The notes under the pieces: generated by a model | Database searches by the model: none | The model's input: the letters and a program-made list of their open reading frames with translations, nothing else | Told to the model about the DNA's origin: nothing | Shown here: one piece after another, positions 37,301 through 49,980 of the stretch | Numbering within the stretch: position 1 is the first letter of the stretch | How the letters are laid out: each line of letters starts with the position of its first letter | Origin: Amphibalanus amphitrite | Taxonomy: Eukaryota; Arthropoda; Thecostraca; Balanomorpha; Balanidae | DNA: 64,000 nucleotides | Assembly (NCBI RefSeq): GCF_019059575.1 | Contig: NW_024882989.1 | Span: forward strand, 90,498-154,497 | Reading direction: 5' to 3' | Program-made: the position numbers and the translations under genes

Positions 37301-40300
37301 CTGAGGGCCCCAACATAACCAGGCTGCGGGGGCTATGCTGGCATCTGAGGGCTCTGCAACGGTCTATTGAGGGCGGCAGGGCCCTAACAACGATGGCCTG
37401 CGAGTCGTGGAACTCAACCGGAAGGCGCTGCCCAAGCGCACCAAGGAAGGATGTGCCCCCTTCTCTGTGTAACGACTTTTGGTGACAAAAGTGTGCGACC
37501 CCTAAATATACTTAAATTTGGGTTTCAAGCGTATCAATCGATTCAGTTTTACGGGTAGAGTTGGGGCAAAGTCGATATGGCTGAGTTTTGAACCAACATT
37601 ATTTTACCATAGTGTAATGAAACACCCTACTGGATATAGCCAGCGGCGTGGGACGGCTTGCAGGAGGGACTGTGCAGCTCACCTGACCCTGCCCTCGTCA
37701 CTGAGAGGCCACCACTCAGCCCGCAGTGGCCGGTCACATAGCCGGGCCTCAGGTCACGGGCAGAACGCTGCGCAGGACCGGCAGAGAGGGGCGCCGTTCC
37801 CGGTCAACCACCGGTGACTGATGACCTTCTGGCACGGCCGTGGGAGGGCACCACTTCCTCAACGGGTCATTAATCTCTGCAACAGGTCCCCAGGCGGTGT
37901 GATCCTCCCCGAACTGAGGCACACCGAGCCTGGCTCACGCTACAGGTCCATACAGCCGCGGGAGCGGCCCTCTGACCGCCTTCACAGAGTGAACCGTGCA
38001 TCGGACTGACCGCGGACGTGCGACCGCCTGCCCCGGTTACCCACCGCACGTGCGAACTGCCGACTGTGCGGCGAGCGGCGACACGTGCCGCTATCACGGC
38101 TCTCCCCGGGTACACAGCCGTGACGGCAGGAAACGCGGCTTCATTGTGTCGAGTAGAATCGTCGAGAGCGACGAGACGGTCGGCGCATTGTGAGGATCAC
38201 CGTCTGTCGCTCGGGTCACGGCGGGGACGGCTCGGATAGCCGTTACTGACCGAGCGGGGCAACACTCCGTCACCGCTCGCTGTAAAATTAGCTCGGCCGG
38301 GACCGCTGCCAACCCTCCCCATCACCGCCGCCGGCCGTCGAAACCGACGATACTTCTGGCGCCATCTGACCACAACGACGGGAAGCTGCAGTTTCCGACG
38401 TTACCGGCGGAGCGTCGATGTCGATGGGCTGTTCGTTATTTGCTCCAGAAAGGCTTGAGAAAGGTCATGGAACTCTCCATGTGTCATGGGAGGATGGTTG
38501 ACCCCGGAATGGAATTCCACCCCGCTCCGTGGTGCTGTCATTCCTGGAGGGAGAAAAACTCGTCGGTCCGCTCGTCTGGGTTCGCTTTGTCCCGGAGTTC
38601 CGGCGCCGTTCATCGTCCCCGGAGTGGGTGAGCGGAGGACGCTGTCCGGCGCCCGGTGCACCTGGTCAGCGTCCCAGGACCAGCCGTTAGCGGCTGGCGG
38701 TTTAAACTCGGCGTCCGTGGTCAGCACGCCCACACTGGTCACTCGGAGCCGCGAACGGGTGAGACGCCGCGCCAGCCGTTGAAGGATAAGGCTCGGCACG
38801 CCAGACACGCCCGCGACGCGCATACTTTTCCGGCGTCGCCTTCTGCCCGACTCCCAACGGCTGGCGCGCCTTATAAGGCCAGGTGTGTAAATATCAGTCG
38901 GAATCGACACCCGCTCGGGTGTGACACGTGTCAGGAAGGGTGACAGCTTCACGGCTCTCCTGCGGCTCATTTCGATGGGCTGCATGTCACTGATCTATAT
39001 ATTCAGGTGTGCTCGGCCGCCCGCGGAGGTGCGAACATGTGCGTCTCTGGCTCCCCGACGGCCGCTCGAGAGCCGCTCGGCTGGCCAGTCAGCTGTACGT
39101 GAGAACAATGCCGATGAGCTCAGCAGCCGGCGGAGCGGTGCGGCTCTCAAGGCTGGCTGCCGCTCGGCCCTGTTTGGTCTTGGCCATTATTAGTCGAACG
39201 CAGCTGGCTCGATCTTCCTGGGCGGAGTCGCGCCCGGAGACGGTGTGAGTCAACTCTGCGAGTCGGTCTGAGTCATGGCTAGGTGTCTGGTGGTCCCTGT
39301 CCTCCTTATGAAGCGGACAGGAGGTGCAGTTCCAAACCTGTCCGGTATCCGGCCGATCGGCTCACGCCACCGGCGCTAAGCGGACTTGCGGTCGTAAAAA
39401 TTGCTGACATGACACGCTGTGCGTGCACTGGGCAGTATGCACCGTGCGAGCGCTTGCAAGGCGGCAGCACAAAGACAGGCATTCACAAATCATGCAGAAC
39501 GCACGCAGACGTACTCACATTCGCACAGTGCGGCACGCATACGAAGTGCAGGCGCTGGGCCACTCGCTCACATCAAAGCAAACAGTACCGCCGCCGCCGT
39601 CCGCAGCCCGGGTCGTGCTGAGAGCCGACGTACAGAGATAAACAGACCACTCGACCGGCACGGTCCGACCGCCCTGAGACGGCTCAGCGCCGGCAGGGTG
39701 GCCGGAGGGCCACCGGAAGGCGGTGGTCTTCTGACCAGTCCTTTCCTGTCATGGCTCGGCCCCGTCAGCGCCGCCGCCGCCGGCTGAGAGGGTTAGTCAT
39801 CACCCCCGCGGCGCCCGAGCAGACCGGCCACAGAGGTCAGTCACACGGCAGCACAGAGAGCCAGTTCCGACCATAGCCCGGCACGGCCGAGCGAGCAGCA
39901 CCGCCCGGCGCCACAGGGGCAGCGACCCCCGCGGCCGTACTGAGTCATCCCAGCACATGACAGTTGGGGTGGGAGTCGCCGTCATCGGCCGTCAGCGGGT
40001 GTCATACGGCGTCATCCAGCGTCAGCGGGCGTCACCCGCCGTCATTCAGAGTCAGCAGGCGTCATGGGCCGTCAGCGGGCGTCATCCGACGTCAGCGAGC
40101 GTGACCGGCGCACATGACCCGGTAGTCGGCCGGAGTAAGCGCCTCAAGGCCAGACTGGAGCGAGGAACTGCGCCAAGGTCGCTACTTTAAAGTGACTCAT
40201 CACACCCAGCCGCTTGGTATAAACAAACGACTGCGTGTTTTGAGAGCGAAGTGCGGTGTAAGTTTATCTGTTTGTCATCCATCACCGCACTCATCCCATC

Positions 40301-43300
40301 GCGGCATGCACACGCTAACATACAAACGCAAACTCTCTCACGCATCCTTCGCTCCCTTCTCTCACGGATCTCACACACTGCCGCGGCGGGCGCGGCACTC
40401 ACCTGGCTATCATAGCTGTCGCCCTTGGCGCGTCGGTTCAGCTTGGGTCGGTGCCGACGCGAGCTCGAGCTGGGGCTCGACGAGTGGCGACGACGGCCGG
40501 AGCGCAGCGCTTGACGCTTCTCGCCGCTGGCGTAGCGCTCGTAGCGCTCGGCACTGGAGAGAAGAAGGAGCGAGGTCAGTCGCAGTCGGCTCCAACATCG
40601 CACTGGCACGCAGCTCACACGCATGGTTTGAGCCCCGGGTCACGGATGTGACCTCTGATGACCTGTGGGTGACCTTATGGGTGACCTCTGGTAGCCTGTC
40701 GTCAGACGGCACGACCATGACTGCCCCCTGGTCACAACAGAGTGCGTCCCACGCCCACCTCCAGCCCGGGGTCACGCTAATTACACAAACAGAACACAGC
40801 CGGCGGTACAAGTGTGGGTACAGCTGACCAGCACGCCGGCTGACCCTCAGCCGTCCGGCAGGTGCTGATACAAGTGCGTCGTTCTGTCCGCGCCGCCCCG
40901 GGCAGCGGACACCGACCTTCACCCCGCCCCCGCGCTTCCTCCCTCCCGTGGAACCGCCCGGGCAGGCCCGCTCTGCACGGCAGGGGCGGCGCTGAACCGG
41001 CCTGCCTCCCCACGGCCCAGGTCATACACCCTGGTGGCGTCGGACCCTCAGAACGCCCCGTCACGGCCGGCGACAAAGGCGGAGATCAGCCCCGCTGGCA
41101 GCGGACGGCGACACTGACCGTCGGTCATCAGCCGGACACAGGGCCGGGCCGGGCCGCCGACCGCTCCCGGGCGGATGGACGTGAGAGACAGAATAGCGGC
41201 AGGTGTAGAGGGAGACACGGTGGAAGCCGGGGGTGACCGAGCGGCGCGGAAGCGAGACCGGAAGCGGACGGGCGACCTTCGATTTGGCGGTCCGCCGCCG
41301 GGGATTCGCCCGACGTAATCGTCCCACACCGGGTGGTTCGGTCCCGAATTAAACAGCTCGCGGACGGGGAGGCGAGCTGGGCAGGCGAGCTTGGCGACGC
41401 GGACGGTGGGGAGCGTCGGCTCGTCCCGACCAAATGCGGCCGCTCGTGAGGTCGACCGGTCGTGGTGCTCTGAGAGAGGCACTGTCCCCGACCTGCCGCC
41501 CGCGCGAGGAGGTGGGGCCGCAGGGAAAGTCACCGCTGTGCAGGGGGACCGAGAGGCCGCCGAGTGACCTAACCTCTGGCTAAGTGCCCAAGGCTGGAGG
41601 GCAGCAGCGTGCCGGTCGCGCCGGCCCCCGCCCCCGGCCAGGAGGGCGGTATATCGCGGTGAGCCGGCACCTGCCCGCCGCCGCCCGGTCCGGTGCGGCC
41701 TTGACACCAATATTGGCGCGGCGTCTGCAACCCATAGCTGCAGCCGGACCCGGCAGCGCCGACCAACACACACACCTTGACTTTGACACAAATCGGTCGG
41801 CGGCGCCGTCCTCCATGAGTCGGACTGTCATCGCCCACCGCTCGGGAGGAATGCTGCAGCAATAATGGGGCACGAGAAAATGTCACTGGCACGAAACTGT
41901 GCGGTGGGGACACCTTACAATGCCACAGCGCCACGATCACACGATAATTGAGCTGATCCGTGATATCGAAAGGTCAGGACCTCAGCTCATGGGCTACTCT
42001 GCTCCTTTGTTCTCTTGCTCAACAGACACCTTCTAGGGCATCGTGCTGCACCTGTAACCGTGCGGTCAACTAAAATTAGATATAGAAATCATGCCGTTAT
42101 AATCTGATGGGGATTTAAGCTAATCTTCAACGGGCTAGTAGATTATCATTAACCGTTTCGTAACCTCCATCATATGAACGGTGCACACTCATGCACCATT
42201 TTCTGTCGATATTATAGGGGTCACGAGCAGCTGAGTAACTGCGGAGAGTCCCAGCCCCGATGACGCGACGGCCGGTGGCCGGTTACTGTGTGATGTATTC
42301 GCAGCCCGTGCCCCTCGGCACGGCACGTGTGTGTAAATGCTCTCCAGATCGCCGAGATAAGTCACCACCGAGACGTATCGCTCACAGTGGTTCCCAGATG
42401 GCAGTCAGATACCGTCAGGGTTTAGCGCTTGATTCGTCACAGCTCGGCTTTATCTCGAGGTGAAGTTCAGAGAAGTGGCGTCAGTTCTCGGTGATCGGAC
42501 AGCCACACGCGTCGGGGGAGTCGTGCAACTATGTGCCGCCCCTCGGCCACCCTCCGCTCTGTCGCCTGAAGTCAGCGGTCCCAGGCACACCGTCACCGTT
42601 TTCCCGACAGTCGGGTGACCGCAGGCTGCGGTTCGGGCCGATGGGTTCAGGCTGACTCAGTTAAGGATCGGAGGGGTAAGACCGGTCGGATACTGGACAA
42701 AGCTCCGTCCCTTCACCACGAGGTACCGGTAAACGGTCACCGATCACCAGTCACCAGCCAATGGCCACCAGTCACAGATCACTGATCACCAGTCCGGTCG
42801 CTGGTGTCCCTCGGGGCAGTGAATCAGCCCGCAAAACGTCCGCTGAGTCGCACCAGCCGCCGGGCACCGGAAATGGCCATGGTCGCAAGAGTCAGCCACA
42901 TACACGAACTGCAGTAATTCGTGCATTCCGCTGAACGGCACTGAGGAGGCTCCAAACCGGCCCCGTTGGCTTACTCACTCACTCGGAAAGAACGGCCGAC
43001 GTCGGGGCAGCCACTGAATGGTAGAGCAGATTACCTACGTGGGAAACCCACCGGCTAGTGATCCCTCACCTGGCTTCCACTGCGATGGAAGTGATACCGA
43101 GCAGGATGGGCGAGACGCGCTGGGAGAGATGCGGACACGATAGACAGCAGAGCAGCGGCAGCGACACCATGTCACTGGTCGACACCGAGACACAGACTGC
43201 ACAGTCGACGGCCTGGACTGTCCCGGCGGTCACCACATCCTGACACGACACCGAGGCGACGACAGCGGCGGGGCGGGGAGGGGGATCTAGGTTCACTATC

Positions 43301-46300
43301 AGGAGCTGCGCACTGCCGCCTCGCACTGGAAAATCGCTGCTTCCGTCCGTCGGAAATGGAACACCCCATGGTCGCAGCGCGGAGATGTAATGTTTCCTCG
43401 AAAGGAGCGTGAGACACTAATTAACGAGCGTCCACGTCGGATATAAACACTGTCCGAGAGATTAACATCCAGCGCTCACGCGGTGACGAACCCTTCTTCC
43501 GGAACTATAAACACGTGTCATGATGGGTGATGGCTGCTCCACAGGGCTTGTTCGTGACGAACCCCGTGAGGGCTGACGGACTGTCCTATGTCTCAGCAGA
43601 AACACTGTTGACGGGTGCACCTCACGGCTGCAGACTGAGACACAAAGTCAACGAGTATCATGCTCCGATCGGCTGACAGGCGCGGGTGCAGCCGGGCAAA
43701 CAAAGCTCTCCATGACCGACGCTGGCCGCTGAGCGGTGGCCCGCTGATATAGGGCGCGCTCACGTGGCAGGGACGACCGCAGAGGGCCAGCGCTGATCGC
43801 GTGGCTGCTGAACCGAGCCGCTGAGCCGCTGCTGAGCCTGTGCTCAGTCCGCGCTGAGCCGCCGAGCTGATGTAACTCCCGAGGGTTGCTAGCCACCTGA
43901 CCGATTCCTTGCACACGAGAGGTGACAACCAGGACACTACGACGTCGCCCGTGAGGATTAAATGTCAGAGCGTATCAGTCGGTGAGCGCACCTCCGCCGC
44001 GGGCGACGAACCGCAGCAGTGCGGGTCCTTTGTCAGAGCCAGGTCAGAGCAGATGGGCGGCGGGAGCGCTCAAATACGGACCAGCTGCCGCCGACTCGGA
44101 CAGAGACCCGCAAAACCGGACTGCGTGGCTCTAGCTCAACGGTGCGAGGCGATTTCAGCCGCACCTCAACACTGTTAGACTAGCGGACTGAAAATCTGGC
44201 CTCCGCCGGCCCAAATTTGCATTATATGCTCTCCATATTAAGTCGATATTGACGGTGTCCTGTCGTGCAATGCAGACAAATAGCGTGGGTGACTAACGGT
44301 GCAATAGAGCAGGCGCCAAGGCTGTCCAGTTGTCGGCTACAAAGCGTTGGCGACGCGGGCGGCAGCGCGGCCTTGGCGACTGGAGACTGAATCACACGGC
44401 GGTCCGTGCGCTGGGCGTCGCGGCGGCGTGGGGCGCACTTTGGCGGTCTGACGCCCGCATGGGCGGCAGGTTGGTAGCAGGCTGTTGACAGGTAGTGTTT
44501 GGGACTCTTTTATGTCAGGTAGTTTCGTCAGATGTCTGTGACCACCGCTGTGGGTCCAGCCGTCCCAGCAGCAGAGACGGAGATACCCGACGAGAGAGAC
44601 GCCGTCGTTCTGCAGACGTCGGCGCCAACCAGTCGCCATGCCGGCCCCTCCGACATCAGCGGCGGGGCCGAGCGGCGCCACGTGGCATGTATGATCGCAT
44701 CATCGGGCAGCACGGACCTTCTGCTTACTGCAGCAGGATCAGATCTCCAGCGACTACAGGCAGGTTCTCAGAGAGAATTGTTCATCACTCGTCCGCCATG
44801 CCCTTGCTGAGCATCGCTTCAGACAAGTTGAGCCCCGGTTCAGACACAATACCCATATCGGTTCAGCCTGTTCACCTGCACCGCCCAGACAAGGCCCAGC
44901 GCTGGTTCAGACGGGCTGAGACCCCGGGTTCAGCGTCTGTTCCGCGTTAGTCGCGGCTGGGTCCGGGTTCGGGCGGCAGTCGCCCGCCGCCGCGACCAGT
45001 TGCAGTCAAGGCCGTCGACCGGTCCCTGCACCCGTCCGCGGCTCACCGCGACCATAACTCAATCATGAGCGGCCCGGTGCTGGGTAGGATGGCCACCGGC
45101 GCCGGGACGCTGCCGGTGTGACAGGCGGACCACGACCTCGGCAGGACACTGCAGTGGGACGCGGGCTGAGATTTAAAACGGCGTCCCGGGGCCAACACGG
45201 GTCAGGGACAGCAGGTAACTTGCGGTCGCCGCCGACTGTCAAATCGTGGCTGGTGGACTTGGGACAGCGAACAGCCATCGATGTGCACTGTGTAGGATGT
45301 CCCGACGCATGCCCATATCAGGAGTGGGACACCGAGTCATGAGTCGACAATGAGCCAGGCCCCACCGGGCCAGCCGTGCGGACCGGGCACAGTCGCGTGC
45401 CGTGCGGAATGGGCGGTGTCGCGGCGGAAGAGGGAGGTTCCTGCCGGCGGCGGCACGCGTGGCCATCGGCAGGGGCGGCGCCCGCACGCGCTGGGGGCGT
45501 CAGCTCGTCGAACGGTTCTCAGCCGCGGGCTGCTGACTGTCGCCGGACGAAAGGATAAACAGTGTGTCAGAAGAAGTTTCCTAGATGGCCAGTGGCGTTA
45601 GAAGCAGTCACTAGCCAATCCTAGCCAGGGATTTGGCTTAATAGAGGCACAAAGTATGGCGAGGGCAGGTAAGAAATCTCCTCACCCCCACCACTGGGAA
45701 CAACATTCAACGATTCGTCAATTTATTCATAGTTTGAGGCGGCAACTGAAAGTTCGATCGTCCCGTCGCGGCCGTCCTTTGATGTGTGATTGGTCGTCTC
45801 GCTCTCTGCTGATCTGAAGTGAGATCGCCGCTGATCTTTGGTGAGATCGACGTGCGCTGCGGCATTTAGAGGCTGGCCGCAGTGACTGTGGATGTCGGGG
45901 AAGCGACAGTTCGCTCTCTGGGTCAGCCGACCAAAGGACTGTCGCTGAGTGTCGCCGATTTCTCCACCCCCGATCGCGACTGTTTCGTGCCGACGGGCCA
46001 CCAGCGGCGTATAAGGATTGACTTTTTGTCTAGCCAGGTGGCCGACTGCCCCGCCCTGACTGTTGCTACGGCCAGCCGCCGTGAGACGGACGAGACTTAT
46101 GGTGAGAGAAAGGTGGGACTGAGCTATGGAGGGCAGTTTCCGACGGTAAAAAAAGGACAGTGATTAGTGGACAGCCGGAGAAGGGTGGAGGGACCGGCCG
46201 TCGCATCGACCCTGACATGGAGGGCTGTGTCACCACTGGAATTATAAAAATCTCTAACGGGTTCTTTGCCCACACCGGCGACTGAAGTCGGCCGACTACG

Positions 46301-49300
46301 GCATACCAATGTCACATTCGTCGTCTGCTTATGGCGCCGACAGTCGGCCAATTCAAGGGCGGAGGGTACTTTTAATTAGGTACTACGCCCGTCCCATGAG
46401 TCCTGCTCTGTCAATGAACTGTCCGAAGTGCCTCGGTAAGGTACTTTTGCGTCAGTTGGGCGGATGTCCCATGGCTCAATGGTAAATTAATGACTTCAAC
46501 CTCAACGTACACCCTACGTCAAAACGTTTTTGTTTTTCGCATCGGGTGTGTTTCACCTCATGAAAGAACTTCAAAGGATAATTAGCCGACGGCTATCACA
46601 AAACAATTTTTTTGCACGGTAACGATCGCCCAAAACAAAGCATTGGCAACAATATATTGGCAACTGCAAACATAAAATTTTACATTGCTACGTTTCTTCC
46701 AATAGATGGCAGTGCTGTCGAACGCCTGTATGTAGACTGTACCGTAAAGCTTCCAGCGCGGTGGCCCGCCATTACGTCAATTGTCGACTGGGTTTAGACG
46801 TGAAGGTCAACGTTTCTGCTGATTTCTGCAGCTCGAACATCTCTTCGGTCCCTGACTTTGCTAAACGGATGGGAAAATTCCTCTATGGGCCAAACCAGTT
46901 CCTGATTGATTGAGGATGACAGATCGTATTGCTCTTTTAATGAATCTAGTTTCCGTCTTATGGTAGTGGAAGTTCAGTTTTGATGTGGTTTATAATCCAG
47001 TCATTCCGAATCAAAATCGTCTCTCGACCGGATATAGAGAATTTGTGATTTGACATGTATGTATTAGAAACAGGTCTGGTTCAGCGACCGAAGCCACTAA
47101 TATACGAGGCATTATAATGAGTTATATTTATCTTACGAGTTCGTTTATATAACAAGGGTTAATTATCTGACCATTAAACTTATTATTAAACAGAAAAAAA
47201 CAATTACGTGCCCACTTCACACGCGCACAACCGTATCAACGAGTCTACGATAAATTCACGGACGGTGACGATTCGAGGCTGATCGTTGGTGTCATAGGGT
47301 GAGCAGGCTAACCTATATGATTGTAGCTGATTAGTGATTATTCATTCCTTTGTCTATGTGTATCTGATGCATGAACAACTACGGAATCACGTGCTGGGAT
47401 TTCTTTGTCTCCGTATCAGCGACATCATACGACGTAAAAACTGTCAGTAAAGACGGAGCGGCGTAGTTGGTAGGCATATGGTAAACTAAAGGCGAGTTGA
47501 AAACCAATCTGAGCTTGGAACTTGTTGAACGACCCCCATGAACCCATCCTCATCAACAACCCATCTGACACCGCCGGAAGTTGACCTCAGTGGCGCCGGC
47601 TCCGACTGCTGGGGTAGCTGATCTGACTGACCCCTGGTCGGGGCCGAATTCCGCGCCTCGTGGTGCTCACCCGACACCACGACCGGCCGGTCTGCGGTTC
47701 AAGGTCCGGCTCCCTCCCTGCTGGCGGGGCCCAGGGGCCGCGGAGGCAGCTGGGTGGTATGTGGGAGCCACCGGGTGCCAGTACCCTTGTCTGGGAGCCA
47801 CCTGGCCCGCGCCCGCCGCCAAAACAATGACCCCGGCCAGTGCCCGGTCTAACCCAACCCCGTCTGATGGTGTCGGCTTTCGTCGTAACAAGGACCGTGG
47901 AGAATCCGGCTCAGCAATGAACCGCTCCATTCTCCCCACTTGTTAGCCCACAGTGGTCTTTGTGATGCCGCAGCAAGACAGACTCTCAGGTAGTTATACC
48001 GGAATCTCTAACGTGCAGACTGCAGGGATCATCAATGGTCAGTCAGCAGTCAGCACCCGATCAAGGCGGGACTCCCGGTACCGAAGCGGTGCTGACAGAC
48101 GGACCAGCCTTGAATCAGTAATGGGCGCGGCGGGCGTGCCGACCCTCCGTCTGATCCGCGACAGGCGTGTCCGAGACGAGCGGGCGTGCCCGCCGGCCGC
48201 CCGGAAGCCGACCCGGTCGAGTGTTTGCTCCCGTTCTGCCGCGACCGGCGGCGGCGGCTGGGGCTGTGATGAGTGGCTGTCATCGGCCACGGACTTACAG
48301 TTGAAGCGCTGCTCTGTTTACGACGGGGCGGGGCGCGGCGGTCCCTTGAGAGATGCTCGCCCGAGAGAGGAGGTCTCTCTGTTTACGATTCGGTTCAGCT
48401 GACGTTTGCAGCCTTCGACGGCAGACGACGGGTGACAGCGGGGTGCGGCGACCGTCAGGTGACATGAACAGGAAAACCGAACCAGCCCCTCCCCGTCTGA
48501 TCGTCTGGCTGTCATTGTCATCATTATGCTGTAGCCGCAGCAGGGACCGACTAACAGCGCCGACAGACAGGATCCTGTAACACCATAGGTATAGCAAAGC
48601 AAGCAATGCATATAGGTGCAGCCTGCTTCAAAATACAGAGTCCTGGGCCTAGCCAGTGATTCTCTGTGGGTCTCCGACGGTACAAAACAGGCACGTGTAC
48701 ATACGGACAGCGACAGCGGCGGAGGCGGCGGAGCGTCCTCCAGCGAGCTGGCGCGGCGCGACCAGTCAGGGCCACACAGACGCGGCGACGCAGCCCCGCA
48801 TTGTCCATAAAGCCCGCTCTGAAGGACGCGCGACTCGGCCGTGGCCGCCGGAGCCTGCCTCGAGGAGAGGTGAGGGGAGGTTAGCCGCGCCGCCGAGCCG
48901 AGATGTCCGTCAGAGATACAGCGGACACCTCGTAGGCTACCTTCCTACCTAACGGCTCCCAGACGGCTTCTGAAGAAGATTATCACCGAGATGGGGCCTC
49001 TCACCACTATTGGTCCGGCTCGATTTCATCGGTAACATCTCACCACCGATAGTACCGCGATGAGAGTAGCCAAGCGAACCGGGTCAGCCGAGCGAGCAGG
49101 CGACATTCCCGAGAAATCGACCGGCTCCCGACTCGAGTGAAGTTACGATGTCTGGACCGGCCTTCGACCAGTTGCGTAAGTTGGAGTTTGTCCTGGACAA
49201 ACCGCCCAGTGTGCCGGTCGCTGGTTGTATGTTTTCGCGAACCCGGCAGTGACGCAGACGGGCTATCAGCGCCAACGACATATCGTCAGTGACGCTGATT

Positions 49301-49892
49301 GATTGGAGTGAGATGACGGAACCGGCAATCAGCCGAATCATGACGTCACGGTCAGTCACGCCAGGCGTCACGGTCAGAGTCACACTCAATCACGGCCGCA
49401 GTAAAACGGGAAGTCACGGCTCTGCGAGGTGCTGTCGAGGAGCGAGGGAGCGATTCAAGCCACTTTACAATTATCATGTTTGCTGAGAGATGTTCAAATA
49501 CCTGCGAACCTTATCTACTCACCTTCGTTTAACTTTACTTTGCTATCTACACACCCGTGCGGCGGACTGTCCGTTTACATGCCGTCTCAAAGACGGCAAA
49601 GACAGACAAATTACCAGACTACCGAAATACCAGCGGCCAGCCGGCGCCAGTGAGCATATTTAGAGGGGTAGAGATCAGAGGTGCCGATCCGCTTTTACTC
49701 AGCCGGTGTCACGGTCACTCGTGAGTTCAATTCAGAGAAAGAAAGATGGAGGGCGCAGAAGAACCGTCACTGGATGGTCACAAGGACAGTAGAGGGAGGG
49801 GAGAGGGGGAGGGAGAGGGAGAGGGAGAGGGAGAGGGAGAGGGAGAGGGAGAGGGAGAGGGAGAGGGAGAGGGAGAGGGAGAGGGAGAGGGA

Positions 49893-49980
<88 letters not shown>

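Noticed and set aside
41048..41791. 247-codon - strand frame in the first Doa intron
   Set aside because: High GC makes long chance frames common; no domain, no splice fit, and several competing frames on both strands.
47581..47946. 121-codon + frame, or a SINE with a GGTTCAAGGTCC box
   Set aside because: No convincing A box at the right distance and no domain; left as non-coding intron.
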